A DNA stretch of 64,000 nt from Salinicoccus roseus (GTDB lineage: Bacteria > Bacillota > Bacilli > Staphylococcales > Salinicoccaceae), in NCBI RefSeq assembly GCF_003814515.1, contig NZ_RKQJ01000003.1:62001-126000 (forward strand), written 5' to 3'. A model generated the notes under the pieces. That model was not told the DNA's origin. It was given only the letters and a program-made list of their open reading frames with translations, and searched no databases. How positions within the stretch are numbered: position 1 is the stretch's first letter; each line of letters starts with the position of its first letter. Positions 47,530 through 56,585 of this stretch are shown piece after piece. The position numbers were made by a program, and so were the translations under genes.

Positions 47530-48884
47530 TCCCCTTCCTGTCCGATAATGTGATTGCGTGGAAGAAACTTGATGTCCACATCGTTCTTCCTGTAGTTCGG
47601 GTGGTTCATCAGATAATGCTGGAAGTCGAGGTTCGTATGGATCGGTCCGATGACCGTCTCATCCAGCACATGGGTCATCTTCCGTATCGCCGCCTCCCTC
47701 GACTCCGCGTGGATGATGATCTTGCCGATCATCGAATCATAATGCGGAGGGATCATGTAGCCCGGATAGACATGGGAATCGATCCGCACGCCCTGGCCCA
47801 TGCCGAAATGAAGCGTCTCGATCGTGCCCGGGGCGGGCATGAAGTGCTCTGCGGGATTTTCCGCATTGATCCGGCACTCGATCGCAAAGCCGTTGATCGA
47901 GATGTCGTCCTGCGTGAGTTCAAGCGGCTTCCCCTGCGCCACCTCCAGCTGCAGGCGGACGATGTCCACACCGGTGATCTCTTCGGATACCGTGTGCTCC
48001 ACCTGGATCCGCGTGTTCATTTCGATGAAATAGAAGGCATCCTCCTCTTCAACGTAGAGATACTCGACCGTCCCGGCACCCCTGTAGTTGAGTTTGGCAA
48101 CGGCTTCAGCCGTCCGTTCCGTAATATCCCTTCTCGATGCGTCATCCAGGATGGCAGCCGGGGCCTCTTCCACCAGCTTCTGATTGTTCCGCTGGATCGA
48201 GCAGTCACGCTCATAGAGATGGACGGCATGCCCCTGGCCGTCCCCAACCACCTGCACTTCGATATGGCGGGCCTTCTCGATGTATTTTTCGATGTAGATC
48301 CGGTCGTCGCCGAACGCATTCTTCGCTTCCTTTTTCGCTTCCTTGTACATTTTTTCAAGCTGCGCCGGCTCATGGACGAAGCGCATGCCCTTGCCGCCGC
48401 CGCCCGAGACCGCCTTGATGACGAGCGGATAGCCGACCGTTTCCGCAACGGATTCGACTTCATCGAAGCTGTCGATGACCCCGTCACTTCCGGGGATGAC
48501 CGGCACGCCGGCATCCTTCATCGTCTGGCGTGCCTCAGCCTTGTCCCCCATCCGGGAAATCGTCTCTGCAGTGGGGCCGATGAAGATGACGCCGATCTCC
48601 TCAAGACGTTCGGCAAAAGTCGCCGACTCCGAGAGGAAGCCGTATCCGGGGTGCACCGCATCTGCCCCGCTCACTTCAATTGCGGCAATGATCCGGTCGA
48701 TATCCAGATAGCTCTCGGTGCTCTTCGCCGGACCGATGCATATCGCTTCATCCGCAAGCGCGACATGCAGGCTGTCCCGGTCTGCAGTGGAATGGATGGC
48801 GACACTCGGGATGCCCATTTCCTTGAGCGACCGGATGACACGGACGGCAATTTCTCCACGGTTTGCTACGAGAACCTTTTCCAC
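47526..48884 (-). CDS. accC: biotin carboxylase
   Basis: An ATP-grasp enzyme that carboxylates biotin on its carrier protein. The N-terminal VANRGEIAVRVIRS, the glycine-rich lid SGGGGKGM, the catalytic MNTRIQVEH and the C-terminal domain are intact at 452 residues. The start is GTG at 48884, six bases after AAGGAGG. It is an extra, operon-specific copy next to accB and pxp genes; the main fatty-acid accBC is probably elsewhere. Its carboxyl acceptor in this operon is unknown, though PxpC resembles a biotin-dependent carboxyltransferase. Confidence 0.94.
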   Translation of the reverse strand: MEKVLVANRGEIAVRVIRSLKEMGIPSVAIHSTADRDSLHVALADEAICIGPAKSTESYLDIDRIIAAIEVSGADAVHPGYGFLSESATFAERLEEIGVIFIGPTAETISRMGDKAEARQTMKDAGVPVIPGSDGVIDSFDEVESVAETVGYPLVIKAVSGGGGKGMRFVHEPAQLEKMYKEAKKEAKNAFGDDRIYIEKYIEKARHIEVQVVGDGQGHAVHLYERDCSIQRNNQKLVEEAPAAILDDASRRDITERTAEAVAKLNYRGAGTVEYLYVEEEDAFYFIEMNTRIQVEHTVSEEITGVDIVRLQLEVAQGKPLELTQDDISINGFAIECRINAENPAEHFMPAPGTIETLHFGMGQGVRIDSHVYPGYMIPPHYDSMIGKIIIHAESREAAIRKMTHVLDETVIGPIHTNLDFQHYLMNHPNYRKNDVDIKFLPRNHIIGQEGE

Positions 48885-48885
48885 G

Positions 48886-49317
48886 CTAGTCCTCCTTCGG
48901 CCGCAGAATGAAGAGCGGCTGGTCATATTCGACGCTCTCTCCATTTCCGACAAGAATTTCTTCAACGGTACCCGATACATCCGCTTTGACATCATTGAAT
49001 ACCTTCATTGCTTCGATGACACCGAGCGTATCCCCTTCCGAAACGTCGTCGCCGACGGATACGAACATCTCATCGCTGTTCTCTTCCTTCTCGATGAAGA
49101 ACGTGCCGACCTGCCCGGCCTTGACGGTATGTCCGGATGATTCTTCACCAGCAGCTTCGGACTTTGGTGCAGCCTGCTGTCCGGCAGGAGGAGCATCAGC
49201 CACATTCGCCTCCAGATGGATCTTGAAATCCCCATCCTTTATGGTCAGGACCTTCAGATCCTCTTCCTTCAGTAATTTTGCATATGCTTTCACTTCTTCT
49301 ATATCCAACCCGATCAC
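48886..49317 (-). CDS. accB: biotin carboxyl carrier protein
   Basis: A 143-residue carrier. The lysine for biotin lies in the EAMK motif (VIEAMKVFND) within the C-terminal biotinyl domain (about residues 70-140). A flexible Ala/Pro/Glu-rich linker precedes it, at residues 40-68. The start is not ATG: GTG at 49317 overlaps the pxpC stop as GTGA, while TTG at 49308 has better spacing from AGGTGA. Its own stop codon lies between the accC ribosome binding site and start. Confidence 0.9.
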   Translation of the reverse strand: MIGLDIEEVKAYAKLLKEEDLKVLTIKDGDFKIHLEANVADAPPAGQQAAPKSEAAGEESSGHTVKAGQVGTFFIEKEENSDEMFVSVGDDVSEGDTLGVIEAMKVFNDVKADVSGTVEEILVGNGESVEYDQPLFILRPKED

Positions 49318-50300
49318 CTCTCCATTATTCTTTTCAGCTTGCCTGCTGTCGGTCTGACATGGGACCTGAAGTCATTGTTGACCTCAAGATAGCCGCCGTC
49401 CCTTATCTTTTCCATTTCATCCCGGTAGAGCGTCGCCGCCTCCTCCACCGATATTTCTTCGAACTTCACCGTGTCCCCCGGCTGCTTCTGGACCAGCTTG
49501 GGGATGTCGACGCGTGCCACGGTGGCGATGCGTGCATATCCGCCTGCCGTCTGCCTGTCGTTCAACAGCACGATCGGCATGCCGCCTTTCGGCACTTGTA
49601 CGCTGCCGAGCTGGGTGGGCTCGGACAGTACATCATGTCCACCTTCGGCAACGAGTTCCGGTCCGTCGAGGCGGTAGCCCATCCGGTCGCAATTCTTCGT
49701 CAGCGTATAGCCTTCACCGGACAGCTTCCGCCGCATCTCTTCACTGAAGCGGTCATACTGCTGGCCGGGGATGACCCGGACCGCTTCCGCCTCTTCGATT
49801 GCGCTGATTCTGAATGGTCGCGGCGCAGCGGCCGCATCCCCGGTACCGATGACATCTCCCGCCTGGAGCGTACGCCCATGATAGCCGCCAATGCCGCTTC
49901 TGACATGTGTCGAGGCACTGCCGAGCACGGGCTCCACCTTGAAGCCTCCGGCCGCTGCGAGATATGTACGCGACCCATCTTCGGCAGCCCCGAACTCGAT
50001 CAGGCTCCCCTTGAATACTGGAATCGGCACACCTGTGGAGAATTCCTCCCCATCGACCTTGAGTGCCATATCGGCACCGGCCGCCGCAATGACCGTGTCC
50101 TTCATCACTTCAAAAGATGCCCCCTGCAAGGTCATTTCGAGACCAGGCGCATTCTCATCATTACCGAGCAGCTGATTGGCCAGCATGAATGCACGGTAGT
50201 CCATCGCACCGGCTGGGGAGAACCCCTCCGCCTGGTGGCCGTAGCGTCCAAGGTCCTGGACCGTCGTGTAGAGTCCCGGATTCTTCACTTTGAGCACCAT
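49314..50300 (-). CDS. pxpC: 5-oxoprolinase subunit C (KipA-like)
   Basis: A 328-residue member of the biotin-dependent carboxyltransferase/urea amidolyase family, the KipA half of KipIA. The motifs GLYTTVQDLGRYGHQ at the N-terminus, SPAGAMDYRAF, and DRMGYRLDG are characteristic. It couples to PxpB to activate 5-oxoproline with ATP. It overlaps pxpB by one base (TAATG) and accB by four. Confidence 0.93.
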   Translation of the reverse strand: MVLKVKNPGLYTTVQDLGRYGHQAEGFSPAGAMDYRAFMLANQLLGNDENAPGLEMTLQGASFEVMKDTVIAAAGADMALKVDGEEFSTGVPIPVFKGSLIEFGAAEDGSRTYLAAAGGFKVEPVLGSASTHVRSGIGGYHGRTLQAGDVIGTGDAAAAPRPFRISAIEEAEAVRVIPGQQYDRFSEEMRRKLSGEGYTLTKNCDRMGYRLDGPELVAEGGHDVLSEPTQLGSVQVPKGGMPIVLLNDRQTAGGYARIATVARVDIPKLVQKQPGDTVKFEEISVEEAATLYRDEMEKIRDGGYLEVNNDFRSHVRPTAGKLKRIMER

Positions 50301-51019
50301 TATCCGCCCCCTTTCACTTCATATTTGACTTCGTATTCACCGGAGGCGATTTCTTCCTCAATACGTTTGTATTCATCCTCATCGATCGGACGGTAGATGA
50401 TGCGGTCGCCCGCTGCGTAGAGAATCGTCTCCTCACGGCCGGGATCGAACAGGGGGACCGGCGTGCGTCCCAAAAGATTCCAGCCGCCCGGGGATTCGAA
50501 CGGGTACATGCCCGTCTGCCTGCCGCCGATGCCGACCGATCCGGCCGGAATGCGTACACGCGGCGTCTCCAGGCGTGGTTTATGCAGTTTTTCATCCAGT
50601 CCGCCGAGATAAGGAAAGCCCGGCATGAAACCGAGCATATATACGAGGTATTCCTTGTCTGCATGCATGTCGATGACTTCCTGTTCCGACAGCCCGTTCT
50701 CCTCGAAGTTTCCGATGTCCGGCCCGTACTCCCCGCCGTAGCAGACGGGGATTTCGATGACCCTGTATTCGATTTCCTCCTCGAGGAGTGCCGCCTCATC
50801 GATGCTTTCCATCATTGCCTCAAGCGTCCCGGCATCCGTCCTGAAAATATCAAAATAGATGATGAGGCTCGTGTATGACAGGACGATCTCGTTGATGCCA
50901 TCGCCCTCCATCCCTTCTATATGATGGCGCAGCGCCACAAGCTTCCTGTTGATCTTCTCATCTATTTCATCCCCCATATAGATGGTCAGTGCATTTTCCG
51001 CAAACTGCCTGATCTCCAT
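50300..51019 (-). CDS. pxpB: 5-oxoprolinase subunit B (KipI-like)
   Basis: First gene of the operon: a 239-residue KipI/allophanate hydrolase subunit 1 protein. Conserved segments ICYGGEYGPDI-like (here VCYGGEYGPDIG), YMLGFMPGFPYLGGLD and the final SPGGWNLLGRTP are intact. In Bacillus the KipI homologue also inhibits the sporulation kinase KinA, but no sporulation genes are here, so the metabolic role is preferred. Promoter at 51052-51079. Confidence 0.93.
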   Translation of the reverse strand: MEIRQFAENALTIYMGDEIDEKINRKLVALRHHIEGMEGDGINEIVLSYTSLIIYFDIFRTDAGTLEAMMESIDEAALLEEEIEYRVIEIPVCYGGEYGPDIGNFEENGLSEQEVIDMHADKEYLVYMLGFMPGFPYLGGLDEKLHKPRLETPRVRIPAGSVGIGGRQTGMYPFESPGGWNLLGRTPVPLFDPGREETILYAAGDRIIYRPIDEDEYKRIEEEIASGEYEVKYEVKGGG

Positions 51020-51051
51020 TTTTTCATCCTCCTCTGAATATTCCCACTTTT

Positions 51052-51079
51052 ATTATAAATGGTGATGGTATATTATCAA
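51052..51079 (-). promoter_or_regulatory. candidate promoter of the pxpB operon
   Basis: On the minus strand TTGATA (51079-51074) and TATAAT (51057-51052) are 16 bases apart. It overlaps the region that must also hold the promoter of the divergent M20 gene, so the two units may be co-regulated. Confidence 0.6.
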
Positions 51080-51109
51080 AGGACAAATAGGAGAAAAGGA
51101 GAATGAGCG

Positions 51110-52375
51110 ATGACAAATGACTTCCTCGACAAGATGAAAGCTGAAACACTGGAGAGCGATTCCAGCCGCCGCCTCCACGCACGCATACTCGAAATTTCCG
51201 AAATCGGACGCACGGAGAATCAGGGTTCAAAAAGGATGGGGTACTCGGAAGACGAACTCGCGGCAAAGAACAAGGTGGCAGGCTGGATGGAGGAGATCGG
51301 CATGCGTGTACGCACCGACGGTGCCGGAAATGTATTCGGAAGATATGAGGGGAAGGATGATTCCAGAGTCTTCATGGCCGGATCCCATATCGATTCCGTC
51401 CCCGACGGCGGCCACTTCGACGGTGCTACAGGCGTCATCACGGCACTCGAAATCGCAACGCTGTGGCATGAGGCAGGATACAGGCCGAAATATTCCTACG
51501 AAGTCGTCATCTTCTCGGATGAGGAAGGCAGCCGCTTCGGCAGCGGATTGACAGGAAGCCGTGCATTCATGGGCATGCTCACTGAAGAGGAGATCAACAA
51601 GTACCGCGACCCTGACGGTCAGACGATCGATGATGTCCTAAGTGCCATCGGCTCGGACAGGGAGCAGTTCATGAAGGCGGAAGGCCCCGATCATCCGATT
51701 GAAATCTATGCCGAAGTACACATCGAACAGGCAAAGCAGCTCGAGCAGAAGGATCTGCCCGTCGGCATCGTAAGCGGCATCGCCGGTGCCACACGGACGA
51801 ACGTCACCTTCCGCGGGGAAGCGGGGCATGCCGGCAGCACCCCGATGACCGAGCGCAAGGACGCCCTCGTCAAGGCATCTGAATTCATCAGCACCCTGCC
51901 GGAAGTCGCCAAGGGCATCAGCCAAGAAGCCGTCGCCACCGTCGGCAAGATGGATGTGAAACCCGGCGGCGTCAATGTCATACCGGGTGAAGTGAACCTC
52001 GTCGTCGATGCCAGGGATATCGATGAGGACAATCAGGCCAGGCTGATTGAAGCCGTTGCGAGACACGCTGAAGATATGGTCAAAGACAGTCCGGTCAGTG
52101 TTGAGGTCGACCTTACGACACGCGTCCTGCCGATCCCGGTCGATCCGGAAGTCATCTCCAAAATGGAGGAATCATTCAAAAGGCAGGACCTGCTTCCGGT
52201 CCACCTGCCGAGCGGTGCGGGGCATGACGCCATGAGCATCGGCACCGAGTTCCCGATCACCATGCTTTTCGTAAAGAGCATCAGGGGCATCAGCCACAAC
52301 CCGGAAGAGTTCACCCATATCGAAGACCTGAGCAAAAGTGTCCAGGTACTGAAGGACTTCTTCGAGAACTACTAG
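51110..52375 (+). CDS. M20 hydantoinase/N-carbamoyl amino acid hydrolase-type amidase
   Basis: A 421-residue zinc hydrolase of the HyuC/AllC group. The metal-site motifs SHIDSVPDGGHFDGATG, DEEGSRFGSG, EVHIEQ and SGAGHDAMS are complete. These enzymes cut the linear N-carbamoyl or similar amide of an amino acid, and some act on allantoate. It is divergent from pxpB with only 90 bases between, and a palindromic terminator follows. The neighbourhood suggests an N-acylated or N-carbamoylated amino acid as substrate. Confidence 0.88.
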   Translation: MTNDFLDKMKAETLESDSSRRLHARILEISEIGRTENQGSKRMGYSEDELAAKNKVAGWMEEIGMRVRTDGAGNVFGRYEGKDDSRVFMAGSHIDSVPDGGHFDGATGVITALEIATLWHEAGYRPKYSYEVVIFSDEEGSRFGSGLTGSRAFMGMLTEEEINKYRDPDGQTIDDVLSAIGSDREQFMKAEGPDHPIEIYAEVHIEQAKQLEQKDLPVGIVSGIAGATRTNVTFRGEAGHAGSTPMTERKDALVKASEFISTLPEVAKGISQEAVATVGKMDVKPGGVNVIPGEVNLVVDARDIDEDNQARLIEAVARHAEDMVKDSPVSVEVDLTTRVLPIPVDPEVISKMEESFKRQDLLPVHLPSGAGHDAMSIGTEFPITMLFVKSIRGISHNPEEFTHIEDLSKSVQVLKDFFENY

Positions 52376-52383
52376 AAGACGAC

Positions 52384-52413
52384 AAAGACCGCATGCATTG
52401 GCATGCGGTCTTT
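52384..52413. terminator. bidirectional terminator
   Basis: AAAGACCGCATGC and GCATGCGGTCTTT flank a four-base loop between convergent M20 genes. Confidence 0.88.
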
Positions 52414-52424
52414 ACTATTGCCAT

Positions 52425-54098
52425 CTATTCGGATTCGAGCACGCCTCGTAGGACACGGTTGGTCAGGTTCGGCATCACTTCGAGCGAGTAGGTCATCTCC
52501 ATCCGCTCGAGCCGCTTGTGTCCATCTTCGCCATACGGGCCGATGTTGACCACGGGGATGTTCAGGTCGGCCACATCCTGGTAGTCGACATACAGCTTCT
52601 TTCCCCATGACGGGGTATTCGCGACCATATCATCGATTTCCGACATATCGTCGCTCATCGCCACAAAACTCATATCGGATATGTGCGGAAAGAAGTTTTT
52701 CGCCACAATCGGATGGCCATACTCTGGCTGCACCGCTTCGATTGCATCATCCAGTGCATCGAGCAGCCGGCGCTCGTTCTCCCGCTCACCCGTCAGGGCC
52801 ACCCTCGGGGAATAGAGGGAGGAGTAGAAGACGATGATCGCCGGTCGCTTGTCCGGCATGAACTTCCATGCCTCCTCGACGACGCGGGCCGCAAGCATGC
52901 GTGAATCGAGGCTTTCATCCTCCTCAAGCGCGTCCTTGAAGTCCTTCATATGCTGTACATAATCTTCACCATGCGCCTCCTTGAGCAGCGTATCCATTTC
53001 ATCATACGTATAGACCCTCGGTTCCCAGGTGACCTCCCGTCCCGGACGACCGCTCACCGCTTCGTATTTCCGGTAGCGTGTACGGAATGTTTCAATCGCA
53101 TTCCGGAAGGCCGTTTCCGCCTGTGCCTTCAGCAGTCCGAGCACCTTCTCCGGCGACCAGGAATGAACGAAGAAGTTGTAGTACACATAGGATGCCAGCG
53201 CCGTCTGCACGGTATAGGACGGCTTCAGATCCGTCTGCTTGAGTGAGACCGGCGGCAGGGTCGCCTCTCCGAGCGCCACATCGCACAGGTCCGGGTTATA
53301 GCTGATCTGCCGAGTCAGTTCTGCTGCGATGAAGTTCGGGTCGAGTCCGTCGAATGCCGAGCCGACATGCGTCTCCTCCCCTGTGATGAAGAAGGATGGA
53401 AGCAGTTTGCCGACCGTCCCCTTGTATATGTAGCGGTTCTCGTCCCCCTCGTGGGCTGGTGCGACGAAATCGCTGTTGATGGCGGCGACGTACTCGAACC
53501 CCTCCTCCGACTGCCAGCGCTTCAATGTCTTCAGGGCAGACAAGATGCCGTGCGAACCATCCTCCTCGTCACATTCGGCGATGAAGACGATGTTGCCATC
53601 GAGTTGTTCCGGATTTGAGGCATAGTGGGTAAGCAGGTAGAGGTTGCTCGCCACCCCGCTCTTCATATCCAGCACACCCCGGCCGAAAAGCCAGTCATCC
53701 GACTCGAGCTGGGCCTGCACCGTCTCCGGCAGCCCCTCGCCCTTAAGATGCGCCATCCATTCATCGGGTCGGAATGCCAACTCCTGCTGCGCGCCGAAGT
53801 CCTCCACACCGACCGTATCCATGTGCCCCATCAGCACGACTGTACGGCGGCTGTTCCCTTTCGTCCCCCTGACATGCGCCATGACATTGTACCGCTTCCG
53901 CTCATCATTGACCGTCGGCTCCATGACGAGCTGCGCGGGGTTCGCTTCAAAATAGGGGTGTGACGCAAGCATCCCGTGGATGGATGCAGCAACCACCCGC
54001 TCCCCGTCCGTATTGACCTCACTCCGTATACCGACGAGCCGCTTCGTGATCGCCAGCAGCTCCTCCCGACAGTCGAGCCTTTCATTACCCTCTTCCAT
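52425..54098 (-). CDS. RocB-like M20 peptidase
   Basis: A 557-residue M20 protein close to RocB of arginine catabolism. The zinc motifs MGHMDTVGVEDFG, GRGVLDMKSG and AECDEEDGS are in place, and the unusually long insert after the catalytic domain fits RocB rather than ArgE or PepV. RocB function in the arginase route is not defined; rocA, rocD, rocF and the RocR regulator are not in this window. Terminator shared with the convergent M20 gene. Confidence 0.85.
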   Translation of the reverse strand: MEEGNERLDCREELLAITKRLVGIRSEVNTDGERVVAASIHGMLASHPYFEANPAQLVMEPTVNDERKRYNVMAHVRGTKGNSRRTVVLMGHMDTVGVEDFGAQQELAFRPDEWMAHLKGEGLPETVQAQLESDDWLFGRGVLDMKSGVASNLYLLTHYASNPEQLDGNIVFIAECDEEDGSHGILSALKTLKRWQSEEGFEYVAAINSDFVAPAHEGDENRYIYKGTVGKLLPSFFITGEETHVGSAFDGLDPNFIAAELTRQISYNPDLCDVALGEATLPPVSLKQTDLKPSYTVQTALASYVYYNFFVHSWSPEKVLGLLKAQAETAFRNAIETFRTRYRKYEAVSGRPGREVTWEPRVYTYDEMDTLLKEAHGEDYVQHMKDFKDALEEDESLDSRMLAARVVEEAWKFMPDKRPAIIVFYSSLYSPRVALTGERENERRLLDALDDAIEAVQPEYGHPIVAKNFFPHISDMSFVAMSDDMSEIDDMVANTPSWGKKLYVDYQDVADLNIPVVNIGPYGEDGHKRLERMEMTYSLEVMPNLTNRVLRGVLESE

Positions 54099-54267
54099 GA
54101 ATATGCCTCCTTCTATGTATCGTTCGGTCTTTCATTGCCATGACACAATTATATCAATCCCCTTCCGCCGCCGCACCAGTAAAATATTTCGGCGATTCCC
54201 ATTCACAGCCCGCTTCCATGTGATTTCCCCCTCCATTCGGGTACACTACAGGATGGAGGTGAGACGC

Positions 54268-56523
54268 ATGTCAATGATACGAATAAAAGGCGCCAATCAG
54301 AACAACCTGAAAAATGTGAGCGTCGACATACCAAAGCATCAACTGACCGTATTTACGGGGCGGTCGGGTTCCGGCAAATCATCCCTTGTGTTCAATACGC
54401 TTGCCGCGGAATCGGAACGTCTGCTTAATGAGACATACTCGAGCTACATCCAGAACCAGATGACGCAGTATGAGAAGCCCGATGTGGACCAGATAGAGAA
54501 TCTGCCTGTGGCCATGATCATCAACCAGAAGCGGCTCGGCGGGAACTCGCGCTCCACGGTCGGCACGATCTCGGACATATATTCCTCCGTGCGCCTCCTA
54601 TGGTCGCGCATCGGTGAGCCGTTCGTCGGCTACTCGAATGTTTTCTCCTTCAATAATCCGGGTGGCATGTGTGAACAGTGCCAGGGGCTCGGCTATGTGG
54701 AGGACATCGACCTTGAGGAACTGCTCGACTTCGACCGGTCGCTCAATGAGGATGCGATCAAGTTCCCTTCATTCAGACCGGACAGCTGGCGCGGGAAACG
54801 CTACCTGTATACGGGGCTCTTCGATAACGACAAGAAGCTCAGGGACTATACGAAGGAGGAGATGGATACCTTCCTCTATACGAAGCCGACGAAGCTGAAG
54901 GATCCGCCGGACAATTGGCCGAGGACGGCGAAGTTCGAAGGCCTCATCCACCGCTTCAGGCGTTCATTCCTGCTGAACGACAACTTCGAGAAGAAGCGTT
55001 TCCTGGCCGATGTGGAGCGTGTCGTCACGAGCCGCAAATGCCCGGAGTGTGAAGGGAAGCGGCTCAACAGGAAGGTACTCTCGTGTAAAATCGACGGCCT
55101 CGACATTGCAGACTTCACTGCCCTCTCCATCGAGGAGGCGATTCCGTTCCTGAAGAAGCTGGATGATCCGAAGTCGGAATACATCATCCGTCCGCTGCTT
55201 GCACAGATGGAATCCCTCGCCTATGTCGGACTCAACTACCTGACATTGGACCGCGAGACGCCGTCGCTCTCGGGCGGGGAATCACAGCGCATCAAGCTGA
55301 TCCGACACCTGAACAGTCCACTGTCGGATCTTGTCTACATCATCGACGAACCGAGTGTCGGGCTGCACCCGGAAGATATCGAGAAGATCAACACCATCAT
55401 GCGCTCGATACGCGATAAGGGCAACACCGTCCTCGTCGTCGAACACGATCCGGATGTCGTCCGGATCGCCGACCACGTCATCGATATCGGACCCGGTGCA
55501 GGCCAGCATGGTGGCGAAATCATATTCACCGGCTCATACGAGGAACTGATGGCTTCAAGCACACCGACCGCAACCGCCCTCAGCAGGACGCATGGACTGA
55601 AGGCACATCCCAGGGAACCGGAAGGCTTCATCAGCCTCGAACACATCACTAAGAACAACCTCGAGGATGTCTCGGTCGACATCCCGAAAAATGTCATGTC
55701 GGTCATCACCGGTGTCGCAGGTTCAGGCAAGAGTACGCTCATCAAGGCCGGCTTCAAGAAGGACCCGGATGCGGTATTCATCGACCAGAAGCCGGTGCAT
55801 GCCTCCAATCGGTCGAACCTGCTGACCTATATGGACCTCTTCGACGACATCCGGACATTCTTCAGTCAGCAGACGGGCCTCAGGAAGGGCATGTTCAGCT
55901 ACAACTCGGAAGGTGCCTGTCCGGAATGCGGTGGCAAGGGGATACTCAAGACCGAACTTGCCTTCATGCCGGACTTCTCACAAGTCTGTGAAGTCTGTGG
56001 GGGAACGCGCTACCGGCCGGAAGCCCTCGAGGCGAAAGTAGATGGCTACTCCATCGCGGACATCCTCGCCCTGACTGTCGAAGAGGCGCTCGAGATATTC
56101 ACGACGAACACGCACGTCATCAGCCGCCTAAAGAATATCCAGGACACCGGCCTGCATTACATGACCCTCGGCCAGTCCCTAGATACGCTCTCGGGCGGTG
56201 AAATACAGCGTGTGAAACTGAGCCGCCACCTCGACAGTGACGCCAGCGGAAAGGTCTTCGTCTTCGACGAACCGACGACCGGCCTCCACGAGGATGATAT
56301 CCCGACCCTGCTCGACTGCTTCAGCCAGCTCATCGAACAGGGCAACACCGTCATCCTGATCGAACACAACCTGACCATGATGACCCATGCTGACTGGCTC
56401 ATCGATGTCGGGCCTGGCGCCGGCATGCGCGGCGGGAACATCCTCTACAGCGGAGCACCTGAAGGTCTTCTTGATGTAGAAGGATCGGTCACCGCCAAGC
56501 ATATCAGACGGTATATAGAATAG
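54268..56523 (+). CDS. class II UvrA-like ABC ATPase (UvrA2/DrrC type)
   Basis: A 751-residue UvrA paralogue, about 190 residues shorter than UvrA. Two ABC modules are complete: Walker A GRSGSGKSS and GVAGSGKST, signatures LSGGESQR and LSGGEIQR, and Walker B IIDEPSVGLHP and FDEPTTGLHE. Zinc-binding CEQC/CPEC and CPEC/CEVC pairs are kept. The shortening lies after the first Walker A, where UvrA has its UvrB-binding domain, as in UvrA2 and DrrC proteins linked to tolerance of DNA-binding drugs. Start at 54268 follows GGAGGTGA. Confidence 0.9.
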   Translation: MSMIRIKGANQNNLKNVSVDIPKHQLTVFTGRSGSGKSSLVFNTLAAESERLLNETYSSYIQNQMTQYEKPDVDQIENLPVAMIINQKRLGGNSRSTVGTISDIYSSVRLLWSRIGEPFVGYSNVFSFNNPGGMCEQCQGLGYVEDIDLEELLDFDRSLNEDAIKFPSFRPDSWRGKRYLYTGLFDNDKKLRDYTKEEMDTFLYTKPTKLKDPPDNWPRTAKFEGLIHRFRRSFLLNDNFEKKRFLADVERVVTSRKCPECEGKRLNRKVLSCKIDGLDIADFTALSIEEAIPFLKKLDDPKSEYIIRPLLAQMESLAYVGLNYLTLDRETPSLSGGESQRIKLIRHLNSPLSDLVYIIDEPSVGLHPEDIEKINTIMRSIRDKGNTVLVVEHDPDVVRIADHVIDIGPGAGQHGGEIIFTGSYEELMASSTPTATALSRTHGLKAHPREPEGFISLEHITKNNLEDVSVDIPKNVMSVITGVAGSGKSTLIKAGFKKDPDAVFIDQKPVHASNRSNLLTYMDLFDDIRTFFSQQTGLRKGMFSYNSEGACPECGGKGILKTELAFMPDFSQVCEVCGGTRYRPEALEAKVDGYSIADILALTVEEALEIFTTNTHVISRLKNIQDTGLHYMTLGQSLDTLSGGEIQRVKLSRHLDSDASGKVFVFDEPTTGLHEDDIPTLLDCFSQLIEQGNTVILIEHNLTMMTHADWLIDVGPGAGMRGGNILYSGAPEGLLDVEGSVTAKHIRRYIE

Positions 56524-56538
56524 GAATGACCCGAAACC

Positions 56539-56574
56539 AAAAAAAGCATCCGACATACCCGTCGGATGCTTTTT
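56539..56574. terminator. bidirectional terminator
   Basis: AAAAAGCATCCGAC and GTCGGATGCTTTTT pair around a six-base loop between the UvrA2 and EamA genes. Confidence 0.9.
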
Positions 56575-56585
56575 CACGTATTCAT

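Noticed and set aside
47550-48911. A 453-codon plus-strand open frame opposite accC
   Set aside because: It mirrors a fully conserved biotin carboxylase on the other strand, its translation has no recognisable domain, and long antisense frames are expected in GC-rich coding DNA. It has no supported start.
50300-51019. KipI-like gene as a sporulation kinase inhibitor
   Set aside because: The operon context with pxpA and pxpC points to 5-oxoprolinase. There is no sporulation gene in the window, and the family placement indicates a non-sporulating lineage.
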